From an uncultured Paracoccaceae bacterium (GTDB taxonomy: Bacteria > Pseudomonadota > Alphaproteobacteria > Rhodobacterales > Rhodobacteraceae): 64,000 bases of DNA. Below are positions 42,459-51,125 of the stretch, in pieces (the first letter of the stretch is position 1; the number at the start of each line of letters is the position of its first letter). Location of the stretch: positions 1 to 64,000 of the forward strand of contig CAMFGW010000010.1 in assembly GCA_945952025.1 (NCBI GenBank), in the 5' to 3' direction. The notes under the pieces were generated by a model. The model was not told the origin of the DNA. It made no database searches and saw nothing but the letters and a program-made list of their open reading frames with translations. The position numbers and the translations under genes are program-made.

Positions 42459-43027
42459 TGAACCTGCTGTTCGGCGGTGGCGGCGCGGGGCTGGCGCAGG
42501 CCGGCCGCACGGTCAAGGACGTGGCCGAGATCTTCGTGCCGAACGAGACGCGCAAGATGGAGCTGTCGGCAGAGGCCTTCAAGTCCGCGCAAGAGGCGGC
42601 GCGGGCCGAGTTCGCGCAAAGCCAGTCGGGGTTTTTCGACCGGCTGATGAACGGGCTGAACCGGCTGCCACGGCCCTTCCTGGCCTTCGGGACCATCGGG
42701 CTTTTCATCTATGCGATGGTCGATCCGCTGTCCTTCGCGCGGCGGATGGTCGGGCTCAGCTATGTGCCGGAACCGCTCTGGTGGCTGATGACGGCCATCG
42801 TCGGCTTCTATTTCGGCGCGCGCGAGGCACATTACTTTCGTCTGCGCCCCCCCCCCGGCACCGCACCCGACCCCGAGGCGACCGGCGAGGTGCTGGCGGA
42901 TCCGGCCGGAGACGCCGCCGCGCCCGCGCCCGCGCAGAACGCCAATCCGGCGCGCGATGCGCTGATCCGAAGGGGTGCCGCGCGCGAGGCTGGCGGCCGC
43001 CCCGACGAGGCGGGGCGCAGCCGCTGA
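42449..43027 (+). CDS. Holin, gene-transfer-agent 3TM type
   Basis: Inner-membrane holin (192 aa) that lets the endolysin reach the wall. The core resembles the three-TM GTA holin family: SAEAFKSAQEAARAEFAQ, FFDRLMNGLNRLPRPFLAFG, then hydrophobic segments FLAFGTIGLFIYAMVD and PLWWLMTAIVGFYFGARE. Only two strong membrane helices are obvious. After the core comes a ~60-residue Pro/Ala-rich tail encoded across a run of ten C (42847-42856), a spot prone to frameshift. The start lies in the last codons of the endolysin gene. Confidence 0.82.
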   Translation: MGLMNLLFGGGGAGLAQAGRTVKDVAEIFVPNETRKMELSAEAFKSAQEAARAEFAQSQSGFFDRLMNGLNRLPRPFLAFGTIGLFIYAMVDPLSFARRMVGLSYVPEPLWWLMTAIVGFYFGAREAHYFRLRPPPGTAPDPEATGEVLADPAGDAAAPAPAQNANPARDALIRRGAAREAGGRPDEAGRSR

Positions 43028-43143
43028 ACCCATCCCGCGCCGGCGCCGGTTTTCGCGCTGGCGCCCGTTTTCGTGCCAGACCTGCCGCCATTGTGACTGT
43101 GCCAAAGCGCCGCGCCCCATTTCCCTTTGCCGTGGAGGGCCTT

Positions 43144-43161
43144 ATGGTTGGCCCACCATGA
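43144..43161 (+). CDS. Five-codon leader cistron coupled to ccmF
   Basis: ATG GTT GGC CCA CCA TGA starts 5 nt after GGAGG (43134-43138), and its stop overlaps the ccmF ATG (ATGA at 43158-43161). ccmF has no ribosome site at the proper distance, and there is no in-frame alternative start near the GGAGG. The minicistron is therefore a plausible loading site that couples initiation to ccmF. Deduced from sequence only. Confidence 0.45.
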   Translation: MVGPP

Positions 43162-45110
43162 CAGAGCTTGGCCACTTCTCCCTCGCCCTCGCCCTTGCGA
43201 TCGCCATCCTGCAGGCGACAATCCCGCTTGTCGGCGCCCAGACCGGCCGCCGGCGGTGGATGGAGTTCGGAACCCCCCTTGCGCTGGCGCAATTCGTGGC
43301 CATCGCGGTCAGCTTCGCGGCGCTGATGCATGCCTTCATCACCTCGGACTTCTCGCTCCGCGTGGTGGTGCAGAATTCGCATTCGATGAAGCCGATGCTT
43401 TACAAGATCGCCGGCGTCTGGGGGAACCACGAGGGCTCGATGCTGCTCTGGGTCCTGATCCTGGCGGCCTTCGGGGCGGCGCTGGCGCTCTTCGGGCAGG
43501 GGCTGCCTGTTCCGCTCAAGGCCCGGGCGCTGGCCGTTCAGGCGCTGATTGGCGTGGCCTTCCTGGCCTTCATCCTCTTCACTTCGAACCCGTTCGACCG
43601 GCTGGCCGTGCCGCCCTTCGACGGGCGCGACCTTAACCCCCTCCTGCAGGACCCCGGCCTCGCCTTCCATCCGCCGTTCCTCTATTTCGGCTATGTGGGC
43701 CTGTCGATGTCCTACTCCTTCGCCATCGCGGCGCTGATCGGGGGCCGGGTCGACGCCGCCTGGGCGCGGTGGGTCCGGCCCTGGACGCTCGCGGCCTGGA
43801 TCTTCCTGACCATCGGCATCGCCATGGGGTCCTGGTGGGCCTATTACGAGCTTGGCTGGGGCGGCTTCTGGTTCTGGGACCCGGTCGAGAATGCGAGCTT
43901 CATGCCCTGGCTGCTGGCAGCTGCGCTTCTCCATTCCGCCATCGTCGTGGAAAAGCGCGAGGCGCTGAAAAGCTGGACCATCCTCCTGGCGATCCTCGCC
44001 TTCGGCTTCTCGCTCATCGGCACCTTCATCGTCCGGTCGGGCGTCATCACCTCGGTCCATGCCTTCGCGAACGACCCCGAACGGGGGGTGTTCATCCTTG
44101 GCATCCTCGCGCTTCTGATCGGGGGCGGGCTCACGCTCTTCGCGATCCGGGCGCCGGGGATGCAGGCGCGGGGCGTCTTTGGCGTCGTCAGCCGGGAATC
44201 TGCGCTGGTCGTCAACAACATCCTGCTGGCGGTGGCGGCCTTCGTCGTCTTCATCGGCACGCTCTGGCCCCTCTTCGCCGAGCTTGCCTTCAACGACAAG
44301 ATCTCGGTCGGCGCGCCCTTCTTCGACCGGGCCTTCACCCCCTTCTTCGTCATCCTGGCGCTGGTGCTGCCGTTCGGCGCAATCCTGCCCTGGAAGCGGG
44401 GCAAGCTTCGCACCGCCGCGCGGCCGCTCCTGGGGGCCGGGGCGCTTGCCGTCGCACTCGGGGCCCTGGCCTTCGCCATGCAGACCGGCCGGTCCGCACT
44501 TGGCCCGGTCGGCATGGCGCTTGGCGCCTGGCTCGTCCTTGGGGCCATGACCGACCTCTGGCTGCGCGCCGGAGGCACGCCCGCCCGACTGACCCGCCTG
44601 CCGCGGTCTGACTGGGGCAAGGCGGCGGCGCATGCGGGGCTGGGCATCGTCATCATCGGCGTGTCGGGCGTCATGGCCTGGACGGTCGAGGACATCCGCA
44701 CCGTGAAGGTGGGCGAAAGCTTCCCCCTTGGCCAGTATGAGGTCACGCTCGACGGTGTCGCGAATGCGCGCGGCGCGAACTATTCGACGCGCATGGCCAC
44801 GATGACGGTGCGCGAGGCGGGGGCGGTCGTCGCCGTCCTTCACCCCGAAAAGCGCTTCTACCCGGTCCAGTCGATGCCGACGACCGAGGCCGCGATCCAG
44901 CAGGGCCTGTTCCGCGACATCTACCTGACGCTTGGCGATCATCAGGATGACGGCGGCTGGGCGGTGCGCAGCTACGTCAAGCCCTTCACCAACTGGATTT
45001 GGGCGGGCTCGCTTCTGATGGGCTTCGGCGGGCTTCTGAGCCTCAGCGACCGCCGGCTCAGGATCGGCGCTGCGGCCCGGCGCGTGCCCGCCGCGCAAGC
45101 GGCGGAATGA
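43158..45110 (+). CDS. ccmF: Cytochrome c heme lyase subunit CcmF
   Basis: Large integral membrane protein (650 aa, about 14-15 helices) of the heme ligation complex that attaches heme to apocytochrome c with CcmH. The WWD-type heme-handling motif WGGFWFWDPVENASFMPWL is near residue 235. Conserved histidines are found in WGNHEGSMLLWV, HPPFLYFGYVG and VHAFANDPERG. The start at 43158 was chosen because the product begins as known CcmF proteins do (MTELGHFSLALALA). ccmH overlaps the stop (ATGA). Confidence 0.94.
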   Translation: MTELGHFSLALALAIAILQATIPLVGAQTGRRRWMEFGTPLALAQFVAIAVSFAALMHAFITSDFSLRVVVQNSHSMKPMLYKIAGVWGNHEGSMLLWVLILAAFGAALALFGQGLPVPLKARALAVQALIGVAFLAFILFTSNPFDRLAVPPFDGRDLNPLLQDPGLAFHPPFLYFGYVGLSMSYSFAIAALIGGRVDAAWARWVRPWTLAAWIFLTIGIAMGSWWAYYELGWGGFWFWDPVENASFMPWLLAAALLHSAIVVEKREALKSWTILLAILAFGFSLIGTFIVRSGVITSVHAFANDPERGVFILGILALLIGGGLTLFAIRAPGMQARGVFGVVSRESALVVNNILLAVAAFVVFIGTLWPLFAELAFNDKISVGAPFFDRAFTPFFVILALVLPFGAILPWKRGKLRTAARPLLGAGALAVALGALAFAMQTGRSALGPVGMALGAWLVLGAMTDLWLRAGGTPARLTRLPRSDWGKAAAHAGLGIVIIGVSGVMAWTVEDIRTVKVGESFPLGQYEVTLDGVANARGANYSTRMATMTVREAGAVVAVLHPEKRFYPVQSMPTTEAAIQQGLFRDIYLTLGDHQDDGGWAVRSYVKPFTNWIWAGSLLMGFGGLLSLSDRRLRIGAAARRVPAAQAAE

Positions 45111-45592
45111 GGATGCGGGGCCTGCGCCTGATCCTTGCGGTCTTTCTTCTGGCCTTCGCGCTGCCCGCCGTCGCGGTCCAGCCGGACGAGGTGCTGAGAG
45201 ACCCGGCCCTTGAGGCGCGCGCGCGCGCTTTGTCAGAGATTGTGCGCTGCCCGGTCTGCCAGGGCGAGAACATCGACGATTCGAACGCCTCCATCGCCCG
45301 CGACTTGCGCCTTCTGATCCGCGAGCGGCTGACGAAGGGCGACAGCGACGATCAGGTCATCGCCTACCTGACCGACCGCTACGGCGACTTCATCCTGTTC
45401 CGCCCGCGCCTGTCGGGGCCGAACCTGATCCTGTGGGGCGCGGGGCCGGTGCTGCTGCTCGTGGCTCTTCTGGGCGCCTTCCTCTATATCCGCCGCCGGT
45501 CGAGCGCGGGGCCGCCCGCCGTCGAAGCCCCCCTGACGCGTGAGGAACAGGAAAGGCTCGCGGCGCTGACCTCGGGCCCCCCCATGGAGTGA
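45107..45592 (+). CDS. ccmH: Cytochrome c biogenesis protein CcmH
   Basis: Periplasmic, membrane-anchored thiol-redox protein that presents reduced apocytochrome c for heme attachment. The 161-aa precursor has a signal peptide (about 1-20), the active-site motif RCPVCQGENIDDSNA with two Cys, the family segment VIAYLTDRYGDFILFRPR and a C-terminal membrane helix (about 104-124). It lacks the extra CcmI/TPR part found in E. coli CcmH, so ccmI should lie elsewhere. Start ATG overlaps ccmF (ATGA). Confidence 0.94.
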   Translation: MRMRGLRLILAVFLLAFALPAVAVQPDEVLRDPALEARARALSEIVRCPVCQGENIDDSNASIARDLRLLIRERLTKGDSDDQVIAYLTDRYGDFILFRPRLSGPNLILWGAGPVLLLVALLGAFLYIRRRSSAGPPAVEAPLTREEQERLAALTSGPPME

Positions 45593-45662
45593 CGCGCCGT
45601 TCCGCTTGGGCGCGCGCGCGATTGGCCCTACCGTTCGCCGATCCGGCGAAAGGAGCCCCGCG

Positions 45663-46436
45663 ATGACCGATGTCCTGACCTATGCGGCCGATGGCGGCGT
45701 CGCGGTCCTGACCCTGAACCGGCCCGAGTTGATGAATGCGCTGAACGCGCCCCTGCGCCGGGCGCTGCTGGATGGCATCGCGCGCGCCAATGCCGAGGCG
45801 CGGGTGATCGTCCTGACCGGCGCGGGCCGCGCCTTTTCTTCGGGCCAGGACCTGACCGATGCGGGCGACCTGAGCGCCGTCGATTTCGAGCGCACCTTGC
45901 GCGAGGAATACGAGCCGCTTCTGCGCGCCCTCTGGGACAGCCCCCTGCCGGTGATCGCCGCCGTCAACGGCGCCGCCGCCGGGGCGGGGGCGAACCTCGC
46001 GCTCGCGGCCGATCTGGTCATCGCGGCCGAGGGCGCGCGCTTCGTCCAGGCCTTCACCCGCATCGCGCTCATCCCCGACGCGGGCGGCACCTACTGGCTG
46101 CCCCGGCAGGTCGGCTTCGCGCGCGCGATGGGGGCGATGATGCTGGCCGAGGCGGTGACGGCCCGGCAGGCCGCCGACTGGGGCATGATCTGGGAGGCGG
46201 TGCCCGACGCCGAGTTCGCCGCCCGCTGGCAGGCCCGCGCACGAGTGCTTGCGCAGGGGCCGAAGGGGGCGCTGACCGGGGTCAAGCAGGCGCTGCGCGC
46301 GAGCCTTGTCAACGACCTTGAGGCGCAGCTGGCGCTCGAGGCGCGCTTGCAGGGCGCCTGCGGGCAGCACCCGGATTTCCGCGAGGGCGTGGCGGCTTTC
46401 CTCGAAAAGCGCCCGGCGCGATTCGCGGGGGCGTGA
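45663..46436 (+). CDS. Enoyl-CoA hydratase/isomerase family, PaaG-like
   Basis: Crotonase-fold enzyme of 257 aa. It has VLTLNRPELMNALN, the first oxyanion loop GRAFSSGQDLTDAGD, the second VNGAAAGAGANLALAADLV, and LIPDAGGTYWLPRQVG. The Asp in this last motif, where beta-oxidation hydratases have Glu, resembles PaaG, the isomerase of phenylacetate breakdown, but the substrate is not proved. The start follows AAGGAG by 8 nt. It stands alone on the plus strand, tail to tail with ung (3 nt between the stops). With pcaF at 0.9-2.1 kb it hints at aromatic catabolism. Confidence 0.82.
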   Translation: MTDVLTYAADGGVAVLTLNRPELMNALNAPLRRALLDGIARANAEARVIVLTGAGRAFSSGQDLTDAGDLSAVDFERTLREEYEPLLRALWDSPLPVIAAVNGAAAGAGANLALAADLVIAAEGARFVQAFTRIALIPDAGGTYWLPRQVGFARAMGAMMLAEAVTARQAADWGMIWEAVPDAEFAARWQARARVLAQGPKGALTGVKQALRASLVNDLEAQLALEARLQGACGQHPDFREGVAAFLEKRPARFAGA

Positions 46437-46439
46437 CCC

Positions 46440-47099
46440 TCAGGCCGCCCAGTCGATGGGCGGCTGGCCGCGATCTTCGAGCCAGCGGTTGACCGCGCTG
46501 AAGGGGCGCGAGCCGAAGAAGCCGCGCCGCGCCGACAGGGGCGAGGGGTGCGCGCTTTTGAGGAAGAGGTGGTCCCGGCCACCGATCCCGGTCGCCCGCG
46601 CCTGCGCTGCGGCGCCCCAAAGGACGAAGGCCGTGGGCCGGGTGGCGACTTCGGCCAGCACCTCATCGACGAGCCGGTCCCAGCCAAGTGCCGCATGACC
46701 GCCCGCCGCGCCCTCGGGCACGGTCAGCGTGCTGTTGAGCAGCAGCACCCCCTGCCGCGCCCAGCCCCGCAGGTCGCCGGTCTGGCGCGTCACACCAAGA
46801 TCGGCCTGCAACTCCTTGTAGATGTTGGAAAGCGACCGGGGAAGGGGGCACACTTCAGGCGCCACCGAAAAGGCCAACCCATGGGCATGGCCGGCCGTCG
46901 GATAGGGGTCCTGGCCCAGGATCACCACCCGCACGCAGTCGGGCGGGGTCAGGTCCAGCGCCGTGAAGCGCTGGCCCTCTGGCGGCAGGATCGGGCGGGG
47001 GTCGGCGGCGATGCGGGCCGCGAGCGTTGACCAGCCGCGGGTGAAGAAGGGCAGATGTGCCCAGGCCGCTGGCGGGTGATCCACCTCAGGCCGCAACAT
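46440..47099 (-). CDS. ung: Uracil-DNA glycosylase
   Basis: Removes uracil from DNA in base-excision repair. The 219-aa protein has the catalytic water-activating motif VVILGQDPYPT and the leucine/DNA-insertion motif KSAHPSPLSARRG; GVLLLNSTLTVPEG matches family 1. The ATG overlaps the trpD stop by one base (TGATG), so ung is the last gene of the trpG-trpD transcript, the place that trpC often holds in relatives. Confidence 0.95.
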   Translation of the reverse strand: MLRPEVDHPPAAWAHLPFFTRGWSTLAARIAADPRPILPPEGQRFTALDLTPPDCVRVVILGQDPYPTAGHAHGLAFSVAPEVCPLPRSLSNIYKELQADLGVTRQTGDLRGWARQGVLLLNSTLTVPEGAAGGHAALGWDRLVDEVLAEVATRPTAFVLWGAAAQARATGIGGRDHLFLKSAHPSPLSARRGFFGSRPFSAVNRWLEDRGQPPIDWAA

Positions 47100-48124
47100 C
47101 AGGCCACAGGCGGAAGCGGGACCGCTGCCACCAGTGCCATCACCTTTGCCTTTGCCGCGCCGCTGTCGATCGACTGGGCGGCAAGGGCCACGCCCTCTTT
47201 CAGGTCACTCACCTTAGCTGCGATCAGCAAGGCTGCGGCACTGTTCAACAAAACCGCATCGCGGTAGGCGCCCTTGGCCCCGTCCAGAACGGCGCGCATG
47301 GCCTCGACATTCTCGGCCGGGGTGCCGCCCACGATCTCTTCGAAAGGATGGACGGGCAGGCCCGCATCCTCGGGGTGGATCTCGAACTCGGTGACCTTGC
47401 CGTCCTTCAGCTCGGCCACGAAACTGCGGTCGGAAATCGCGATCTCGTCGCTGCCGTCGCCGCCGTGGACGATCCAGGCGCGGTCCGAGCCAAGGGCGCC
47501 CAGCACCTCTGCCATCGGGCGCACCCAGCGGCGGGCGAAGGTGCCGGTCAGCTGGCGCTTGACGCCTGCCGGGTTGGTCAGGGGACCGAGAAGGTTGAAG
47601 ACGGTGCGGGTGCCAAGCTCGGTCCGCGTCGGCATGACATGGCGGATCGCGGGGTGGTGCATCGGCGCCATCATGAAGGCGAGTCCGCAGTTTTTCAGCG
47701 TGGTTTCAACGACATCCGGGCCGATCATCACGTTGATGCCAAGCTGCGTCAGCGCATCCGCCGCGCCCGACTTCGACGACAGGTTGCGGTTGCCGTGCTT
47801 GGCGACCGGCACGCCGGCGCCCGCCACGACGAAGGCCGTGGTGGTCGAGATGTTGAGCGTGCCCTTGCCGTCGCCGCCGGTGCCGACGATGTCCATGGCG
47901 TTCTTCGGCGCCCGCACGCCGTTGCATTTGTCGCGCATGACGCGGGCGGCGGCGGCGATTTCCTCGACCGTCTCGCCCCTGGTGCGAAGCGCCATCAGAA
48001 GGCCGCCCATCTGGCTGGGCGTCGCGTCGCCGGCAAAGAGGACGCGGAAGGCAAGCTCTGCCTCTTCGCGCGTCAGGGGTCGGTCGGCGGCCAGGCCGAT
48101 CAGCGGGCGAAGGTCGGCGCTCAT
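47099..48124 (-). CDS. trpD: Anthranilate phosphoribosyltransferase
   Basis: Second step of tryptophan synthesis: joins anthranilate and PRPP. The 341-aa enzyme has the diagnostic [19 protein letters not shown] (PRPP site), [21 protein letters not shown] and [12 protein letters not shown]. It overlaps trpG upstream by ATGA and ung downstream by TGATG. Supply of anthranilate depends on TrpE, encoded 3 kb away on the same strand beyond an oppositely oriented gene, and TrpG. Confidence 0.97.
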   Translation of the reverse strand: MSADLRPLIGLAADRPLTREEAELAFRVLFAGDATPSQMGGLLMALRTRGETVEEIAAAARVMRDKCNGVRAPKNAMDIVGTGGDGKGTLNISTTTAFVVAGAGVPVAKHGNRNLSSKSGAADALTQLGINVMIGPDVVETTLKNCGLAFMMAPMHHPAIRHVMPTRTELGTRTVFNLLGPLTNPAGVKRQLTGTFARRWVRPMAEVLGALGSDRAWIVHGGDGSDEIAISDRSFVAELKDGKVTEFEIHPEDAGLPVHPFEEIVGGTPAENVEAMRAVLDGAKGAYRDAVLLNSAAALLIAAKVSDLKEGVALAAQSIDSGAAKAKVMALVAAVPLPPVA

Positions 48125-48723
48125 GCAGCACCCTTCAGGGGCGCAAGGCGGACGCCAGAGGTTTTCAGAAACGTTTCCAGCATCTTGTGGCCATGTTCCG
48201 AGGCAATGCTTTCAGGGTGGAACTGCACCCCCTCGATCGGCAGATGACGGTGGCGCAGGCCCATGATCGTGCCATCCTCGAGCCAGGCCGTGACCTCGAG
48301 CGTATCGGGAAGGCTCGCTCGGTCCACGATCAGCGAATGGTAGCGCGTCGCCTGGAAGGGCGAGGGCAGGCTGGCAAAGACGCCCGCGTCTTCATGGTGG
48401 ATGGTGCCCATCTTGCCGTGCACGATCTCGTGGCAGCGCACGACATTGCCGCCGAAGGCCTGGCCGATCGCCTGGTGGCCAAGGCAGACGCCCAAAAGCG
48501 GCACGCCCTTTTCGGCGGCGGCGAGGATCAGGGGCAGGCAGATCCCGGCTTGGTCGGGGTCGCAGGGGCCGGGGGACAGGACGATCGCCTCAGGCCCCGT
48601 CGCCAGCGCCTGTTCGACACTCAGGGCGTCGTTGCGGTGCACGTCGACCTCGGCCCCGACCTCGCCCAGATAATGCACGAGGTTGTAGGTAAAGCTGTCG
48701 TAATTGTCGATCAGAAGCAGCAT
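48121..48723 (-). CDS. trpG: Anthranilate synthase glutamine amidotransferase subunit
   Basis: Class-I glutamine amidotransferase that supplies ammonia to TrpE. The 200-aa protein has the N-terminal [19 protein letters not shown], the nucleophile Cys in [17 protein letters not shown] (near residue 83) and the catalytic His/Glu in [15 protein letters not shown]. The start at 48723 follows AAAGGA by 6 nt; the open frame runs 22 codons further upstream without a ribosome site. It may also serve as PabA in folate synthesis, as in other bacteria (not shown here). The divergent gene starts 171 nt away. Confidence 0.96.
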   Translation of the reverse strand: MLLLIDNYDSFTYNLVHYLGEVGAEVDVHRNDALSVEQALATGPEAIVLSPGPCDPDQAGICLPLILAAAEKGVPLLGVCLGHQAIGQAFGGNVVRCHEIVHGKMGTIHHEDAGVFASLPSPFQATRYHSLIVDRASLPDTLEVTAWLEDGTIMGLRHRHLPIEGVQFHPESIASEHGHKMLETFLKTSGVRLAPLKGAA

Positions 48724-48894
48724 GGCGTATCCTTTCGGCCCGTCCCGGCCGACCATGGCGGGCTGGCAGCAATCGGGGGGTGATCCCAAAAGCAGGTCAG
48801 GCTATAGATGGGCTGAAGATGCGTCGGGGTGCAAGGGCTTCCGGTTCGCCGGGGGACCGACATCACCAGAGGCGCGCGGGGACCGGAGGCGTAT

Positions 48895-51117
48895 GTGAGC
48901 AGGAGTTTCATCGCGGGCGCGGCCAGCGGGCTCGTCCTTTCGGCCCTGGCGCTTGCCGCCGGGTCGCTGATGCTCGCGCCGAAACCGGATGCGGGGGAGC
49001 CGGGGGGCGCGCCGGAGGTGAGTGCTGCGGCGGCCTCGCCTGAGGTTGCGCCTGCGGCTGAGGAGACCGCCGCCGCGGCGCCCGCCGAGGCTACGACAGC
49101 CACGGCGCAAGTGGCAGAGCCTGCCGCCGCTGCACAGCCGACCCCCGCAGTGGTTGCGGAGGCGCCGGCTGTTGCGCCCGTGACGACGGCGCCGGAACCT
49201 GCACCAGAACCTGCACCTGCACCTACACCCGCGTCCGCCGCTCCGGCGCCCGAACCTGCGCCCGCCACCGCTCCAGCCCCCGCGCCCGCCGCTGCTCCGG
49301 CGCCCGTACCCGCACCGGTCGCCGCTGCCGAGCCCGCAGCCGCCCCGCCGCCGGTTGAACCGACGCCCCCGGCAGCGACCGTGGCGCCGAGCCCCGGGCC
49401 GGCGCCGGCTGCGCCGAGCGCGGTTCCCGCCCCGGTCCAGCAGGCGGAACGCCCGGCCGCGCCGGTCGCCGCTGCCGCCGACGATGTGGCGCCCGCGCCG
49501 CACGCCGCGCCGGCGCCCCTGCCGGACCTGCCTGCGACGGTGCCCGCCGTCACGCCAGCCCCGAAGGCCGCAGAAAAGGCCGCAGAAAAGGCCGCAGAAA
49601 AGGCTACAGAAAAGGCTGCCGATACAGGGGGCGAGGCCACGCTGAAAGTGGCGGCGGCCGACGAGGGGACGGCGACGCTGATCATCGTCGATCCGTCGAA
49701 GGCCACGTCCGCGCCGCAGGGTCCCTTGATACTCAAGCCCGGAGAGTCGTCCGGCAAGGACCTGCCGCGCGTCGTGCAGCTCATCAATCCCGATGCGCCG
49801 GCGAGCGGCTCTGCGGTCCCGGTCGAGACGGCGCCGGATGCTTCGGCCCAGTCTCCGGCCCAGTCTCCGGCCCAGGTACCAGCTCTGGCCCCTGACGCTG
49901 GCGCAGGCTCGTCTGCAGCCAGCGGACCTGCGCCGGCCGCGGTTCCGACCACGGCCCCGGCTGCCGACGGGTCAACCCCGCCCGCGCCTGATGCGGGCGC
50001 GGCATTGGCGTCGCCTTACGTCGACAGCGGCGTGGCGGGGGTGCGGATCCTCCGTCTCCAGACCGCGCCGCCGCCGGCTGCGACACCGGCGGCTGACGGG
50101 ACGACCCCGCCGGCCGATGGCTCGGCACCCGCGAAGGACGGGGCCAAGGACGGGGCCAAGGACGGAAAGGCGCCTGCCAAGGACGGCGCGAAGACGGCCG
50201 ATGGCAAGGATGCCGGCAAGGCCGACGCCAAGCCGGGGACCGAGGCGGGGGCTCTGCCGGGCACCAAGTCCGCGATCCTGACGCCCGACAGTGCGCCCAA
50301 GACCGGCGCGACGCCCGCGCCCGACGCCACGGCGGACGGTGCCGCCGCGCCGGCGGCGACCCCGGCGGCGAGTGGGCCTGACCCGTTCGCGCCGAGCCCG
50401 GACGACACCCGCGCCGTCGCGCATTTTGCAGCACCCTTCCAGAACCCCGACCGCCGCCCGCTGATCGGCATCCTGCTTTTCGATCCCGGCGTGGCCGGTG
50501 GGGGCCTTGCGTCCGACGCGGTCGCGGCGCTGCCCATCCCGGTGACCGTGGCGCTCGACCCCAGCCGGGCCGACGCGACTGACGCCGAAAAGACCTACCG
50601 AGCGGCTGGCAAGGAGGTGGCGATCCTCGCCTCGAACCTGCCTGCGGGCGCGACCGCGCAGGATGTGGCGGTCAGCTACCAGTCCTATCGCGCGGCGCTG
50701 CCCGAGGCGGTGGCGCTGATCGGCGAGCCGGGGTCGGTCTTGGGGCAGGGTGGCATGGCCCTGCAACAGATGGCCGACATGCTGGCCGGGGACGGGCGGG
50801 GGCTCATCAGCTATGGCGGCGGCCTGAACGGCGCGCAGATGGTGGCGAAGAAGCGCGGCGTGCCGGTCGTGACCCTGTCGCGCTACTTCGATGCGACCGA
50901 TGCGCTCGCGCCCGGCTACCTGGCGCATGAGCTGGACCGCGCGGCCTTCCTTGCGACGCAGAAGGGCAGCGTCGTCGTCGCCATGCCGGCGACGCCCGAC
51001 ACGATCGCCGCGCTGACGGCCTGGGCGGGCACGGTCGGGACAGGGGCGCCAACCTCGTCCGGGACGGGTGCCGTGGCGGTGGCGCCGGTGTCGGCGCTCT
51101 TGCGCACGGCGGACTAG
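48895..51117 (+). CDS. Divergent polysaccharide-deacetylase-family protein with a huge Ala/Pro-rich linker
   Basis: A 740-aa protein starting at GTG, 5 nt after GGAGG. One N-terminal membrane helix (about 7-25, FIAGAASGLVLSALALAAG) is followed by ~480 residues of Ala/Pro/Asp/Lys-rich sequence, including AEKAAEKAAEKATEKAAD and KDGAKDGAKDGKAPAKDG. The last ~220 residues form a domain resembling the YibQ-type divergent polysaccharide deacetylases (RRPLIGILLFDPGV, PIPVTVALDP, KEVAILASNLPAG, PVVTLSRYFDA). The usual metal-binding His residues are not evident, so activity is uncertain. It would project into the periplasm. It lies between trpE and trpGD on the opposite strand; stops of this gene and trpE are 8 nt apart. 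Confidence 0.78.
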   Translation: MSRSFIAGAASGLVLSALALAAGSLMLAPKPDAGEPGGAPEVSAAAASPEVAPAAEETAAAAPAEATTATAQVAEPAAAAQPTPAVVAEAPAVAPVTTAPEPAPEPAPAPTPASAAPAPEPAPATAPAPAPAAAPAPVPAPVAAAEPAAAPPPVEPTPPAATVAPSPGPAPAAPSAVPAPVQQAERPAAPVAAAADDVAPAPHAAPAPLPDLPATVPAVTPAPKAAEKAAEKAAEKATEKAADTGGEATLKVAAADEGTATLIIVDPSKATSAPQGPLILKPGESSGKDLPRVVQLINPDAPASGSAVPVETAPDASAQSPAQSPAQVPALAPDAGAGSSAASGPAPAAVPTTAPAADGSTPPAPDAGAALASPYVDSGVAGVRILRLQTAPPPAATPAADGTTPPADGSAPAKDGAKDGAKDGKAPAKDGAKTADGKDAGKADAKPGTEAGALPGTKSAILTPDSAPKTGATPAPDATADGAAAPAATPAASGPDPFAPSPDDTRAVAHFAAPFQNPDRRPLIGILLFDPGVAGGGLASDAVAALPIPVTVALDPSRADATDAEKTYRAAGKEVAILASNLPAGATAQDVAVSYQSYRAALPEAVALIGEPGSVLGQGGMALQQMADMLAGDGRGLISYGGGLNGAQMVAKKRGVPVVTLSRYFDATDALAPGYLAHELDRAAFLATQKGSVVVAMPATPDTIAALTAWAGTVGTGAPTSSGTGAVAVAPVSALLRTAD

Positions 51118-51125
51118 GGTTCGGG

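Noticed and set aside
41847..43027. Prophage
   Set aside because: Only the endolysin and holin are present, between cytochrome c genes; no integrase, capsid, portal or tail gene lies in the window.
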